Assembly: GCF_029867415.1 (NCBI RefSeq)
Contig: NC_081185.1
Coordinates: forward strand, 107,053,055 to 107,117,054
Length of the DNA: 64,000 nt
Direction of reading: 5' to 3'
From: Vicia villosa
Taxonomy: Eukaryota > Streptophyta > Magnoliopsida > Fabales > Fabaceae
Shown: in pieces, positions 48,575 to 59,632 of the stretch
How positions within the stretch are numbered: the first letter of the stretch is position 1
Layout of the letters: the number at the start of each line of letters is the position of its first letter
Position numbers and translations under genes: made by a program
The notes under the pieces: generated by a model
The model's input: only the letters and a program-made list of their open reading frames with translations
Told to the model about the DNA's origin: nothing
Databases searched by the model: none

Positions 48575-49918
48575 TCAGGTCTCCCGTGGACGCTTTCTCT
48601 TTGTCCCCAGGAATGCGTTGATTCTTTGTTCTTCTTGAAGCTGTCTGGTGAGCTCGAATAGCCTTCTCTCATAGTCCTGACAGTGTTCTTTGAAGGTGTC
48701 TCTTTCCTCTTTGAGTTGAACCCAGGATTTTTGCAACTCTTCCAAGTCAGTTGGCATATCCGGGTGTAGAATAACTTGAGGTTCGTAACCTTCGACTTCT
48801 GATTTGATAGTCACAGGTAGAACAGCGGGATAGGGCATCATGAGTTTTTGAGCATGAGTACGCACCCATCTGAGGTAAAGTTCCATAGGAATAGAATTCC
48901 ATTGCCCCAGAGTTTTGCTTTCTATTCTATAGACACTGTCCCAAGCCTGTATGAATCTTCGTCGGTGTCTGTGAGAATCATTCTCGTAATCAAACACAAT
49001 GCCACGGATAATCATGTCATGAGGACCGTTGCTTCTTGCATATCCGAATTGGCGTAGAGCTAGAGAGGGATTGTAAGTGATACCTCCTTTAATGCCAAGG
49101 AGTGGCACATTAGGGTATTCTCCACAATGATCAATGATAGTAATGTCTCTTTGAAAGAAGTTGTTCCATCGGATATCTGAATGAGATAAAGACATGATTC
49201 TGTAAGACCATTGTGCTCTTTGTTCATTTCTCAGTACTGATCGGGGAAGATGACATGTAAACCACCTAGCCAGTAGTGGTATACAGCACATGAGAGTTCC
49301 TCGTTTCTTCATGGTACGAGTGTGTAGAGAGTGTAGGATGTCTCCCAGCAATGTTGGTACCGGGTTACGGATTAGGAAAAGGTTGATGATGTGTACACTT
49401 ATGAACTGGTCGGGATTTGGGAATAAAACCAACCCATAGATTAAAAGTGCCATAACTTCTTCAAAAGCTGGATAACTTTTGTTTTCTAGCAGTAGTCGAG
49501 CCTTTTCCAGTAAGAATTTGGCAAGCAAACCCTCAACTCCACTCTTTGTTTCCCAATTGGATTTGATTTCTGACTTTTGCAGATGTAAAGCAGCAGCAAT
49601 GACTTCAGGTTTTGGTTTTCTTTCTAAACCAGTGAAAGGTAATTGATCTCGGATTGGTAATCCAATTAATTCAGAGAATTCTTCCAAAGTGGGTACCAAC
49701 TGGTAATCAGGAAATGTGAAGCAATGATGTTCAGGGTCGAAGAACTGGAACAGGACCCGTATCATGTCTTCTTCAAACTTTGAGGTAACCAAATGGAGTA
49801 GGTGACCATGCTTTTCAGTGAATTGAGCATTCCTGGGGAATTCTGACACCAAGTCTTTTAGCTCAGACGGTATCGTTGAGATGTTGATTCGGATGTAATC
49901 TCTGGTGGCGGGAGCCAT
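48575..49918 (-). CDS. ORF1: Ogre ORF1 protein, function unknown
   Basis: The extra frame upstream of gag that distinguishes Ogre from most gypsy elements. The frame is open upstream to 50140, but the likely start is the ATG at 49918 (MAPATRDY), giving about 447 aa; the upstream part is leader sequence and looks non-protein-like. The N-terminal half contains the segment FDPEHHCFTFPDYQLVPTLE followed by EEFSELIGLP, which resembles a plant-mobile-domain-like or DUF7745-type region found in legume retroelement proteins; this assignment is from memory. The last ~60 residues are charged, probably coiled coil (LEELQKSWVQLKEERDTF onwards), ending in the basic stretch GTKRKRPRET, a possible nuclear localisation signal. 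The frame is intact. Its role in the retrotransposition cycle is not established. Confidence 0.8.
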   Translation of the reverse strand: MAPATRDYIRINISTIPSELKDLVSEFPRNAQFTEKHGHLLHLVTSKFEEDMIRVLFQFFDPEHHCFTFPDYQLVPTLEEFSELIGLPIRDQLPFTGLERKPKPEVIAAALHLQKSEIKSNWETKSGVEGLLAKFLLEKARLLLENKSYPAFEEVMALLIYGLVLFPNPDQFISVHIINLFLIRNPVPTLLGDILHSLHTRTMKKRGTLMCCIPLLARWFTCHLPRSVLRNEQRAQWSYRIMSLSHSDIRWNNFFQRDITIIDHCGEYPNVPLLGIKGGITYNPSLALRQFGYARSNGPHDMIIRGIVFDYENDSHRHRRRFIQAWDSVYRIESKTLGQWNSIPMELYLRWVRTHAQKLMMPYPAVLPVTIKSEVEGYEPQVILHPDMPTDLEELQKSWVQLKEERDTFKEHCQDYERRLFELTRQLQEEQRINAFLGTKRKRPRET

Positions 49919-50567
49919 TACCTGCAAAAACAAAAGTAAACTCTTTGATCCTTGAAATGTGTAGTGAAAAATGATGTGTTTATGATGCAAACATGTGGCA
50001 CACAAAAACAAATCAAACAATAGCCTTAGGTTTAAAGGCTTGCATGAGGTTGATAGGTGATACCCTCCCCTCTGAAGTTGAGTTGGTTGAAAACCTGTCC
50101 TAGAATAGTATTCGGGTTCTATGATCCTTGGAGACAACATCTCAATACGGCGCTCGGACGGCCGATCAAGAATATTCCTCGAGGATAACTAGCTTCGATC
50201 AATTTCAAAGCTAGCCACTTAATAGGCCACAAGTCAAGTTCAACTAAAAGGTTCTAAGACAAATTAGTGTTAATGACACTTCGGAAGCCTAATATACTCC
50301 TTGATCGCTTTCAAGGGACATCAGTATAAACCAAAGTATCACACTAACGATGACTACCAGATCAACCGTATCGGTACATGCCGTACAGTTTCCTTGGTCT
50401 ATTGTCATATACTTAAGGTATCTCGAGATTCGGGTTAGAATCTTTCACACAAGCAAAGTACCCAAGCAAACCTGTGAAAAGTAAAGCAATCAGATCAAAC
50501 AATTGAAAACATCGAAATGATCTATACTCTAAAGGTAACCCCTTTTGAAAACATTTTGAATTTGTAT
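49919..50567 (-). other. Ogre 5' untranslated leader
   Basis: About 650 bp between the PBS and the ORF1 start codon. No credible reading frame. Its downstream end is a pyrimidine-rich tract followed by CAG/GTAATG (minus strand, 49924-49916), which reads both as a splice acceptor and as a regenerated donor, with the ORF1 ATG inside the donor. See the separate finding. Confidence 0.6.
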
Positions 50568-50585
50568 TCCCCAGCAGAGTCGCCA
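50568..50585 (-). other. Ogre primer-binding site
   Basis: Minus strand TGGCGACTCTGCTGGGGA, beginning 4 nt inside the end of the 5' LTR. The leading TGG pairs with the CCA end of a tRNA. Ogre elements are reported to prime with a tRNA-Arg; I did not check the tRNA sequence, so the isoacceptor is from family knowledge. Confidence 0.85.
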
Positions 50586-50589
50586 GTTC

Positions 50590-53500
50590 TGTGGACCGTC
50601 CTTTCGGGCCATACCCCTCCGTGGTGTGGGATACGTGAACTGACTCCTTTTTTGTCGATCGGACGCTTTCGCGTCTCTTTTGAAAAAGTTTACAGAGTCG
50701 CCACCGACCTTTTATTTTATCCAATGAAGGAAAGGTTTATAAAAGAAACAGAAAAAAGACCTTTGAGAGATTCTGGGTAAGGGGGTAGGTTATACAAAGG
50801 GAAGGTGTTAGCACCCTTTGTATCCATGGTTATCCATGGGCTCTTTAGTTTGCTTAGCTCATTTGCTTTACTTTTCAATTGATTCGGAATGCTTTACCTG
50901 TGTTTTTGAAATACCTTTGCAAATAGAATTTGTAATGATCCTTGTGCGGATATATACAAATGCTTGTTTATCTTTCGAAAGATGTTTTGAAAAGATCGTT
51001 AATTTTGTAATGATCCGTGTTTGGATGTATACAAAATATTGTCTTTTGGAAAATTTGTTTTGAAAAACAACAGTGTATGAGAATTTTGTTTGTTTTGATT
51101 TTGAGCAAGCAAACTAGGAGGTCTACCCTGAGTTAGGAGGTCTTTATCCTTGTTCCCTTTAAAAATCTATCCATTCGTCGGATATAAACAAAAGGTTCGA
51201 TTTTGTACTCGAAACAGTAGAGATGTGACTTTGATTTTGAAAAGAGTGAAAAGGGGTTACCCTAGGAGGTGCAAATGTGATTGTGATTGAATTCAGATAT
51301 TTATCTTTGAAGTTAGTGATCTGATGGTTCAGTTTTATCTTTTACATACACGCAGTTTATATGGGTGCTGGAAATTAAAATGCGGAAATGTAAAGTGCAG
51401 AAAGTAAATCTACGCTATTACATCGATTGTGCGGGAAATGTAAACTAGCCTATTTACATGAATTTGACATCCTATACATTTATCTAGGAATTTTAAATTG
51501 CAAGAAATAAAAGGCATATTTTTTGGATTTTTATGATTTATTTTAAATATAATTAATGCATGATTAATTAATTTTAAAATAAAGAAAAGATGAAAAAAAG
51601 ATCAAACTTAGAAATAAGTTTAGAATATGTACAAAATGTTTGTTAATTGATTTTAGAACAAAACTAATTTTTTTTGGAATTTTTGAAATTGTTTTTGGAT
51701 TTTTTAAGTTAATTAAAACATAATTATATAAATAATTACACAAATAATTAAGACTTAATGATAAAATTATCCTAAATATGTACAAAATTAGTTTATGATA
51801 TATAAACAATATTTAACACAAAGAACAATTTTTTTTATGATTTTTTGACTAATTAAAATAATTAATAAGCAAATATATAAATATATACTAATTAATCATG
51901 TAAAATATTGAAATTATGAAGAAAAATAAAATATTTTTATTTCAGAAAATAATATATATTTTTAGAAGTCTAAAATATTTTTTGTGAATTTTTTTTGATT
52001 TTAAAACTATTTTTAAATAATTTTGCAATAAAAATAAAATAAAAATAGAAAATATGAAAGGATACTAATCCTGTGTGGTGAGGAGCTGAGGTTCCATGGT
52101 GTGCTGCATGTTGTGATGCGTTGGATTGAACTGGAAATTGAATCATGTGGTTCAGATTTCATGGCGCATGATATGATGGTAGGGAGCACACACTGAATTC
52201 AAGGAGAATTCAAATTCTCTGACTAGGGCCCACGCTGGTTGACCAGCGAATGAGAAACATGGAAAGAGCCACGCATGCAGTCAAAGGGTCAAAGCTGGAG
52301 CTGACGAACCACGCTTGGACGCGGTGGTCGTCTTCAACCTCCAGAAGTGTAGTTTTTTGATTCAAATAGCGGGGGTTTTTAACCTCCCCTATTTGGACGA
52401 TAAAAAATGCAGTTTTTGGCAACTTATGAACCTGCAAAAAACAAGCGTTAGCAATGAATGAAAGTGACCCAGATCCCCTTAAAATCACCTCCTGAACACG
52501 ATGGTGGTATTAGTTTTGCAATTTGAGGCTGTAGCCGTGGGTTCGAAGAGATTCAAGTATGAACACTCATATGCATGTGTTAATGGTATAAGGTTATTCT
52601 CACGTGGGAACTCTCATGTTAAAGCCCAGATCACTCATATAGGACCTTATAGACATGTTAATATGGTTAGTTTACATGGAAATTAGTTGTAAGTAAGAAA
52701 ATGAAAGTTAAGTGCATATGTACATGAAGAACATTATATGCTTTATACGACTCTCATGGGCCTGTGTTAAGAGTTCAATCTTACTCTATGATGTTTGAGA
52801 AGATGATTGGAAAGCTTTATTTGTATTGATAGTGATTAGAAAGTAGAATTTGAAAATTACAAAGTGTATGTATTTTTTGGAGAATTTTATGATAAGATGG
52901 CTATGCTCTTGTTCTAATTCGTGTGTCCTCTTGTTGCTGAAGTATGCTACTCCTTTTATAGCCCAAAGGCTGCTTGGAAGTGAAGCAAGAAGCCTTGTTG
53001 CCTTTGTTGAAACTTTGGTTTTTAAATATTAAAAACCTTGAATTTTTGACCAAGTCTTGACTCCATTCAATGCTATTGCCTTGTGCACCAATCCTCTGCA
53101 GAAAATTGAAGGTTCTTTGATGAGTCATGCTTGATTTGTAAGCTACCATTTATCCATGCATTTTCCTTTTAATTTTAATCTTAAAGTAAGATAAAATCAT
53201 GCAAAAAATGGATAAAAAAGGTATGGGCTTAGTCTTGGTCGTGGGAGGCCCATAGTAACATGGAAGTGATGTTTGAATGCTGAAAACTTGGCTTCATTTG
53301 GAAAAAAAACATTTTTGAGCAATGTTGATTTCATGCATTTTCCCAAAATTTAGCCAACTTCAACAAGGTGTAAATCCTTCAATTTTTGTCATATGAAGGA
53401 GATCTTGCACTTTTTAGAAACCTCAAAGAGTCCTCTAACCAATGTCTTTGGTCTCATGTCAAAATGATTTTTGAAGCTCCTTGTGTGTCCTTTTGAAAAA

Positions 53501-54833
53501 AGTGTCTTTTTGTTGACTTTGAAAATGACCTGTAATGTCTTTGATCATATTTTTCAAATGGTGAATCCAATGACCATGGGATCAATGGCATTTGAAAGAT
53601 AATTGAATTTCCTTCAAAACAAGCTTTGGTTTGAATTTTTTGGATGAAGGATGAGAGAGTTATGATCAGTCAAAGTTGAGTTGACTTTTCAGGTAAAAAC
53701 CCTAATTTTGAATCTTAGGGTTTTGTTGATTTTTGATCTTTCCTTGATGAATTGTGATCATCCAATGATCAAATGTTGAATCCTTTGACAAAATATGGAC
53801 TTTGACAAAAAATTTCATTTTTGACTGTCAGTTGACTTTTTTGGTCAAACGGGTCGTCTGTTGACTGTTTGAGCTGCTGACGGTGCGTCTGAGTGAATTG
53901 AAGTTTGAAAATTTGTATGATGGTACTTTGAGATATATGGATGTGTATGAAATCCATTTGAGCTCTCAAAAACTTGTTGCTCCTGTAAAAACAAGAAAAA
54001 CCCTGATTAGGACTGTTTGTGTAGGAGACAGTTAAGCGTACCTGATTTTTGTGCAGTGCTGAGTTTCTGCTAATCATGTGATATTCAGAAGACTTCTAAC
54101 ACAAAAATCTTGGAAATTTGAATTGTGAATGATTGATTTGATTGATTGTACAAATCACTGTGAATTGTACCGTCTGCAGTTTGTCTGTCAACCGACTGTT
54201 CGTGTACTGAAGCAGCAGTTAAAGTGAAAAAATCAACTGTCAAAGTTAATTTTCTTTTTTTGTTGTTATTTTTGTTTTTGTTATATGTGAAGCATGAAAA
54301 ATTTATTTACATGACTTGTTAGAAAACAGAAACATAATAACAGATATTTACAGTATGCGGGCAAAATTACCGATAATAACCTGAAAATTGTTTACTGCAC
54401 AGAAATAGAAATATTTGACTGGCAGAAAACACACAAGTTAAGATTTGATTTTTGAAAAAGAGATTTGAAAAGATTTTGAAAATAATGGAATATAGTACAA
54501 AAGTTAGTGGGAAAACAAAAACAATTGTTACCAGTACAGTGTGAGTTTCCTGCTTTTGCGCCTGCAAAAAGATTTAACCCTGCATGAACTGTGTTAGTAC
54601 TATTTATCTGTAAAATAAATAAATAGTATTTGTGAAGTAAAGAACAGTATTTGGCGTTTGCGTAAGAATAAATTCCACTGTAAGCCAAGTTACTGTATAA
54701 GAAAAATTCTAAAAACTAAGTGTTTCATATGTTAGGATATTTGTTGAAATAAAAATCCATGATCATATGAGACCCTTAATTTTCAGATTGGAGTTTTCTT
54801 GAAAAATATGTGGGCAAATTTTGGGGTATAACA
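50590..54833 (-). repeat. Ogre 5' LTR
   Basis: 4,244 bp, TG at 50590 and CA at 54832-54833. It supplies promoter and transcription start for the element. A TATA box lies at 52951-52960 (minus strand TATAAAAGGA), which divides the LTR into about 1.87 kb of U3 (upstream, higher coordinates) and about 2.3 kb of R plus U5. The U3 contains a cluster of TTGAC motifs (53668-53866 and 53046-53062). The adjoining PBS marks this as the 5' copy. Confidence 0.94.
52951..52960 (-). promoter_or_regulatory. TATA box of Ogre 5' LTR promoter
   Basis: Minus-strand TATAAAAGGA, preceded by gcctttgggc. It is the best TATA match in the LTR, with a start site expected about 30 bp downstream (near 52920). The equivalent site in the 3' LTR is 36831-36840. 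Start site not demonstrated. Confidence 0.7.
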
Positions 54834-54838
54834 GGCTG
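54834..54838. other. Target-site duplication, right copy
   Basis: ggctg immediately after the terminal CA of the 5' LTR at 54833, matching 34463-34467. The flank beyond continues as older Ogre-type LTR sequence. Confidence 0.93.
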
Positions 54839-55403
54839 ACACCAAAGATCTCTCATGCCCTAGCTTTATTTGAATTTTTGTAACTTATAAACCCTAGTCT
54901 TCCTTCACCTCTTCGTCCCTTTTTTCTCCTCCTCTTGGCTGCAGTGTTAGGAGAATAAATATGAAGGGAAATTAGGGTTGCTTCATGGGCTTGGATCTCA
55001 TGTTCTTGGAGAGAAAAATTTGATTGCAAATTATGTGATTTTCTTTCTATTTTTGGGCAATCTCTCTCCAATCTCCTTTGACTGATTTTGCATGAGATTT
55101 TATCTGAATATATCCCCAAGATATGTTTTATAAGTAAGCCAAATATAAACTTTTATTTTGCTTATTATTTAATTTGTCAATTTTGACTTTTAATGAATAA
55201 AAAATCAAAAATAACTAAAATAAATAAAAAATAAAGCATAAATGGGCTTGAGGGTCGTGGACTATGTAAGGAACAAATTTCAAACATAAAAATATAGGCC
55301 CATATGGAAGAAATTCAATTTTAACCTTATTTGTTTCATGTCTTTCCTCAAAATTTCACCAACTTCGACAAGTCATAACTCCTTCAATATTTATCATATG
55401 AAG
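54839..55403 (-). mobile_element. Older Ogre-type LTR remnant (insertion target)
   Basis: Flank into which the full-length Ogre inserted. 55330-55403 aligns by eye with 37216-37290 of the young LTR (shared ttcatg, caaaattt, ccaactt, ccttcaat, catatgaag) at roughly three-quarters identity, in the same orientation, and 55240-55310 resembles the gggctt/ggcccat region near 37105-37140. The first 400 bp align less clearly. It is therefore a diverged Ogre-family LTR on the minus strand, perhaps the 3' LTR of the second element. It is cut by the N gap. Confidence 0.6.
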
Positions 55404-55503
55404 NNNNNNNNNNNNNNNNNNNNNNNNNNNNNNNNNNNNNNNNNNNNNNNNNNNNNNNNNNNNNNNNNNNNNNNNNNNNNNNNNNNNNNNNNNNNNNNNN
55501 NNN
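55404..55503. other. Assembly gap, 100 N
   Basis: Exactly 100 N, again a placeholder of unknown true length. It hides the transition from the minus-strand LTR remnant to the plus-strand LTR. Confidence 0.98.
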
Positions 55504-57616
55504 TTACAGGTTGTGAAAGAAAAACAAAATACAATAGAGAAAGAGAAACAAAACAGCCGCACACAAGAACCGCCACCAAATCCGCAACCACCGCCTTGCC
55601 GATGACCGCGAAGCTCCGCTATCACCGGATTCGGAGAAGAAGCCACCGCACCGCGCGTCCAGCCCTCCCAATCGCATCACTACGAACGCCGTCGGAGGGC
55701 CACCGACGTTCTCCTCGGAGCCACCAGCCTCCTTCCACCGTGCACTGCAGCTGCCGCGATAACTTCAAGATTCAGCCGCGATTAGATCCGGCAATCACAA
55801 TTGTCGTTGGTTTGTTTTGTCCTTCCCATTTTCAATTCATGTTTCTCTCTATTAATGTGTGTTTGCATCTTTTCTCTTGTGCTGAATTTTAAGATGAAGA
55901 AGAGGAATTTTGCTCTGTGAGAAGAAGCAAAGTGAGGAGTTTGTTTCTTTGAAAAAGAAAGAAGAGTACCACACATCTTTCTCTCTCTACGTATGGGTGT
56001 ATGTTGTATTGTTCCTCTTGCTGATTTTTTTTAATTATAATTAAATATGCCACGTGTCTTGGTGTTATTGGATGAAGTTTGATGTTGAAAATGTCAAAGG
56101 AATTAAGTGTTGTTATCATTATGAAAAATACACCATATATCTAGCTTGAAAGTGAATTAAAAACTCAGCATTAGAATTTGATTTAGGCCCATATGTTGAT
56201 CTAATAAGAACATTCTCTATTCCTTGTGCACCCATATTTTCTTTATTTAAATTTTCTTGATCAATTTAGTTATACTAATTCATTTTAGTTTATTTAAGTT
56301 TATGTGTTTTAATTTATTTCATCAGTGATTATTATTCAAAACACACAAAAAAAATGTTTCTCTCTTTATTAAAATACAAAGATATTATTGTTAATTAGAT
56401 TTTCTTTTTAAATCTCAAAAACACCAAAAAGGTATTAGTTAATTTATTTTTATTAATATTCAAAAAATACAAAAATATTTTAATTATTATTTGTTAGAAT
56501 TTAATACGTTTGCTATCTCTTTAATTTTTAAATTAATTGTTGCTCATATTTTTGTCATTTTAATCATGCATCATTTGATATATTGTACTAACATTTTTCG
56601 TGTTTGTGCGAGGTACTACCTCCTTTGAGGACTCGGACTATTTTGGGGATACTCATAAGTTTTCGTATACATTAATTATTTCATTCCATTTTAATTTCTA
56701 TTTGGGTTTTGTATTAATTCGTAATTTTCATCCCTATTCGGCAAATTGTAATCCCCTCCCCGAAGCCTTGTAATAGCGTAGAAACTTTATTTTCCGCTCT
56801 TTATTTCCTGCACATATTTAACTGTTTAGATGTATGCCTTAGGATTGTATGACAAGATAAAACTAATCTTTAGATCACCTTTAATTAAAAGATAAATAAA
56901 ATAACTGAACATAACACACGTGATTGCTGCACACACTCACCTCTAGGGTACGCCCCTCTCGGTTGCCTTACGAATAAAGGTCGTGTCCCTCGAATATAGA
57001 GGTATCTAAGCGAACGTCCCTCGATAAACAAAATCATCAAAGATCATAGTCCCTCGAATTGCTGCCTACAAAAATATGATCTTGTCCTTCGAACGGTTGC
57101 CTAAACGAAAGATGATTTGTCCCTTTGATATCGCTAAAGGTACCTCTATCCTGTTGCCTTCAAACGACCTTCGATGACCCGCACGTCCAATATAACAAGG
57201 ACTACCTACTCCTATATAGTATGGATAGTCCTGGGAACTTTAAAAATTACATAAAAAGACCAATCAATTAGGGTAGTGCTCTTAAACTGCCTAGCTCAAT
57301 AAAAACATCTTTTCAATACTATTTCAAAAAGACTAAGGCTACGCATTTACGCTAAAGTCCTTATGCTCCTTTCAAAACAAACAAACAAACAAAACATGAG
57401 CTAAGCAAGTTAAGAGCCCGTAGATAACTACGGATGAAAAGGGTGCTTGCACCTTCCCTTTTCATAACTTACCCCCCGAGCCCGTTTTCTTTCAAAAAGG
57501 TCTTTTTCTGTACTTTTTACCTTTCCTAAAATTGGACAAAATAAAAGTCGGTGGCGACTCTTGCTCACCGCAACATTGTTGCATAGTAAAAATAAAAGTC
57601 AGTTCACCGAGTTACA
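55504..57616 (+). mobile_element. Ogre-type LTR 3' part in inverted (plus) orientation
   Basis: The right part, 57396-57616, matches the reverse complement of the young element's U5: atgagctaagcaa, a block ending in gggtgcttgcacc, and gtcggtggcgactct (57547-57561), in the same order. It ends gttaca at 57616, the CA of a plus-strand LTR. 56900-57250 has alternating gtccctcgaa and gttgcctt blocks typical of Ogre-like LTR sequence in my experience. 55540-55770 is a GC-rich stretch that stands out from the AT-rich surroundings. The open frame crossing 55504-55892 is arginine- and serine-rich, crosses the N gap and is not supported as a gene. Start of the LTR is hidden by the gap. Confidence 0.65.
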
Positions 57617-57888
57617 CCCCTATTCAATCTTCTTAAACCTGAAGAGATTGTCTGAAATCTGAAGGTAGAAGATGATTGAATAAATAGATGCCCTGAAAAT
57701 TTGCACTTACCTTGATCAGCAGAGATGTTGGAAGTTGCATTTGAATGTTGTCTGTGAAATGTTGTTGGCAGATTGAAACATTACCTGAGATGGGCTTTCG
57801 GATGCCACCTGGACAATGTGTTGATGGTTTGTTCATCAGAATGAATCTGTTGATTATATCTTGATGAAGGATTTGAAAGTTGATCATT

Positions 57889-58260
57889 GTGGAACCGTTT
57901 GAGGTATCACTTTAGATCTGCAATGTTAGATCGTTCTGGAACCGTCTGAGGTTTCGCCTTAGATCTGAAATGCTAGATCGTTCTGGAACCGTCGGAGGTA
58001 TCGCCTTAGATCTGAAATGCTAGATCGTTCTGGAACCGTCGGAGGTATCGTCTTAGATCTGCAATGCTAGATCGTTCTGGAACCGTCTGAGGTATCGCCT
58101 TAGATCTGAAATGCTAGATCGTTCTGGAACCGTCGGAGGTATCGTCTTAGATCTGCAATGCTAGATCGTTCTGGAACCGTCTGAGGTATCGTCTTAGATC
58201 TGCAATGCTAGATCGTTCTGGAACCGTCGGAGGTATCGTCTTAGATTAGCAATGTTAGAT
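57889..58260. repeat. 47-bp tandem repeat, 8 copies, in second Ogre 3' UTR
   Basis: Same family as 38991-39503, eight units. Units alternate between ctgagg and cggagg forms and between atcgcc and atcgtc forms, giving a partial dimeric pattern not seen in the other element. Flanking sequence (gttgatcattgtggaaccgt on the left, gataaatgagttgagaatga on the right) is the same in both, so copy number changed in place. Confidence 0.95.
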
Positions 58261-58589
58261 GATAAATGAGTTGAGAATGAGAGTTCTTTAGAGTGAATCT
58301 TTGGTTTGATTGTATCTGAAAGGACTGCTTGTCTGAATAAGATTCAGGATGAACACTGCATGTGAGTGAGAACATCTTTGCTGAAGACATCTGTCTACCT
58401 GAAAAATCAAGTTAATAATATGCGATGTCTATGATGCATGTATGATATGAGATCCTCGAGCTAGAGGAGAAATATGCAAGTTATGTTGTGTATGAATATG
58501 CGTATGATGCATGATTGTGAATGTGAATATGAGTGTGAATGTGATGCATGGTTTATGCAGCTTAGAGCGTGTCAAGCTCCTGATTGGGA

Positions 58590-58670
58590 AAATAAATCCC
58601 AGCTCAATCGTCAAGAAATGAAGGCATTGTGATTGGGAAAATAAATCCCTGCTAGCCATTTGGAAGTGAA
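58590..58670. repeat. Local duplication in second Ogre 3' UTR
   Basis: The segment gattgggaaaataaatccc occurs twice (about 58582-58600 and 58631-58649), whereas the first element has it once (about 39820-39838). The extra ~50 bp includes caatcgtcaagaaatgaagg, similar to the following ccatttggaagtgaaggc. A simple short tandem duplication with later divergence. Confidence 0.75.
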
Positions 58671-59464
58671 GGCATCGTGGTTGTTGATGATCTTCTGTCT
58701 CGCTTGAGTACCCTGGGTTGGGGAAATTCTTTGAGAACCAGGATGTTCTATTGAAGGATCTTTGATTACTGCTCGGGGATGAACAGTAGTTTTGAGAGTT
58801 CGGACTGTGACGCCCTTTGGAGTGGGAATGAGGAAGATGCATAATCCTCCGATGCACTATCTGACCAAGTTTGGGGTGCGGAGATCACACCTTCTGAAGA
58901 CAGTAATCTGGAACAACCCTGCTGGGGAATAAGACTTCTTTCGAAAGAAAAATCTTTTTGAGGGATTTGTTGAGGAATGTGTCTCCATTGGGGAAACTTC
59001 CTTCTGATGCTGGTTTAGGATAATGTCCAAATAATTGGGACATGTCCGGAATGCTATTCCTGTTTTTCCTGGTAAACATCAATCATATTCAAATGCATAT
59101 GTTCATTCAAAATATCATTGGGATGCTCGCGTATTCAAAACAGAAAAAATGAAAATGTTAGTTATAAGCTGCATTGATTTTTGAAAAGGTGCCGTGATAG
59201 GCGGATTAGTATAGGGAGACAACAATCCTAGAAGTAGGAAATTGTCAGAAAGTTTTGAAAAGTATTTATGAAAAGAAATAGCTATGTGAGAACGATCCAG
59301 TCAAGTTTCAATTCTGCTATTGCCAATCTGTCTTCGAGCATCTCATCCCTCACTTGTTGGAAGAAAGTGATTGGACTGATCGGTGTCTTTGAGGTGTTGA
59401 ACCTTGTCGGTGAGTAGGCAGCTGAGCGGGACATAGTTGTATGCTTTATTCCCTAATTTTTGCC

Positions 59465-59603
59465 TAGGCTGCCCTTTCAGGTTTTCAGCCTACCGGGATT
59501 GTATTTGTTTTGTCTCTAATTTTTGCCTGGATCGCCCTTTCGGGTTTTCAATCCACCGAGACGCTCATTTTTGCCTAAGTTGCCCTTTCAGGTTTTCAAC
59601 TTA
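59465..59603 (-). other. Three tandem RNA hairpins after pol, second element
   Basis: Arms at 59465-59471/59486-59492, 59528-59534/59549-59555 and 59576-59582/59597-59603. Sequence and spacing are the same as in the first element. Confidence 0.75.
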
Positions 59604-59632
59604 GCGAGCTGTATTTTTTATTTTTTTTTTTT

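Larger units (their letters stand above)
34468..54833 (-). mobile_element. Ogre: Full-length Ogre (Ty3/gypsy, Tat lineage) retrotransposon
   Basis: A complete 20,366-bp element on the minus strand. Both LTRs begin TG and end CA on the plus strand, and the element is flanked by the 5-bp target-site duplication ggctg (34463-34467 and 54834-54838). In sense order it has: 5' LTR (50590-54833), PBS (50568-50585), ORF1, gag-pro, intron, pol with RT, two RNase H domains and integrase, a 3' untranslated region with tandem repeats, a purine-rich tract and the 3' LTR (34468-38714). LTRs over 4 kb, an additional ORF1, an intron between protease and RT, and dual RNase H are the published hallmarks of Ogre elements of legumes. 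The LTRs are almost identical (five one-base indels and one substitution noticed), so insertion is recent. Gag carries a frameshift, so this copy is not autonomous as written. Confidence 0.95.

Noticed and set aside
55250..55275. Match of cgtggactat in the LTR remnant to the satellite core
   Set aside because: Only ten bases, and the surrounding sequence aligns instead with the Ogre LTR near 37110-37140. Chance.
55338..55892. 184-codon arginine- and serine-rich frame
   Set aside because: It crosses the 100-N gap, begins in LTR sequence of the other orientation, and lacks any recognisable domain.
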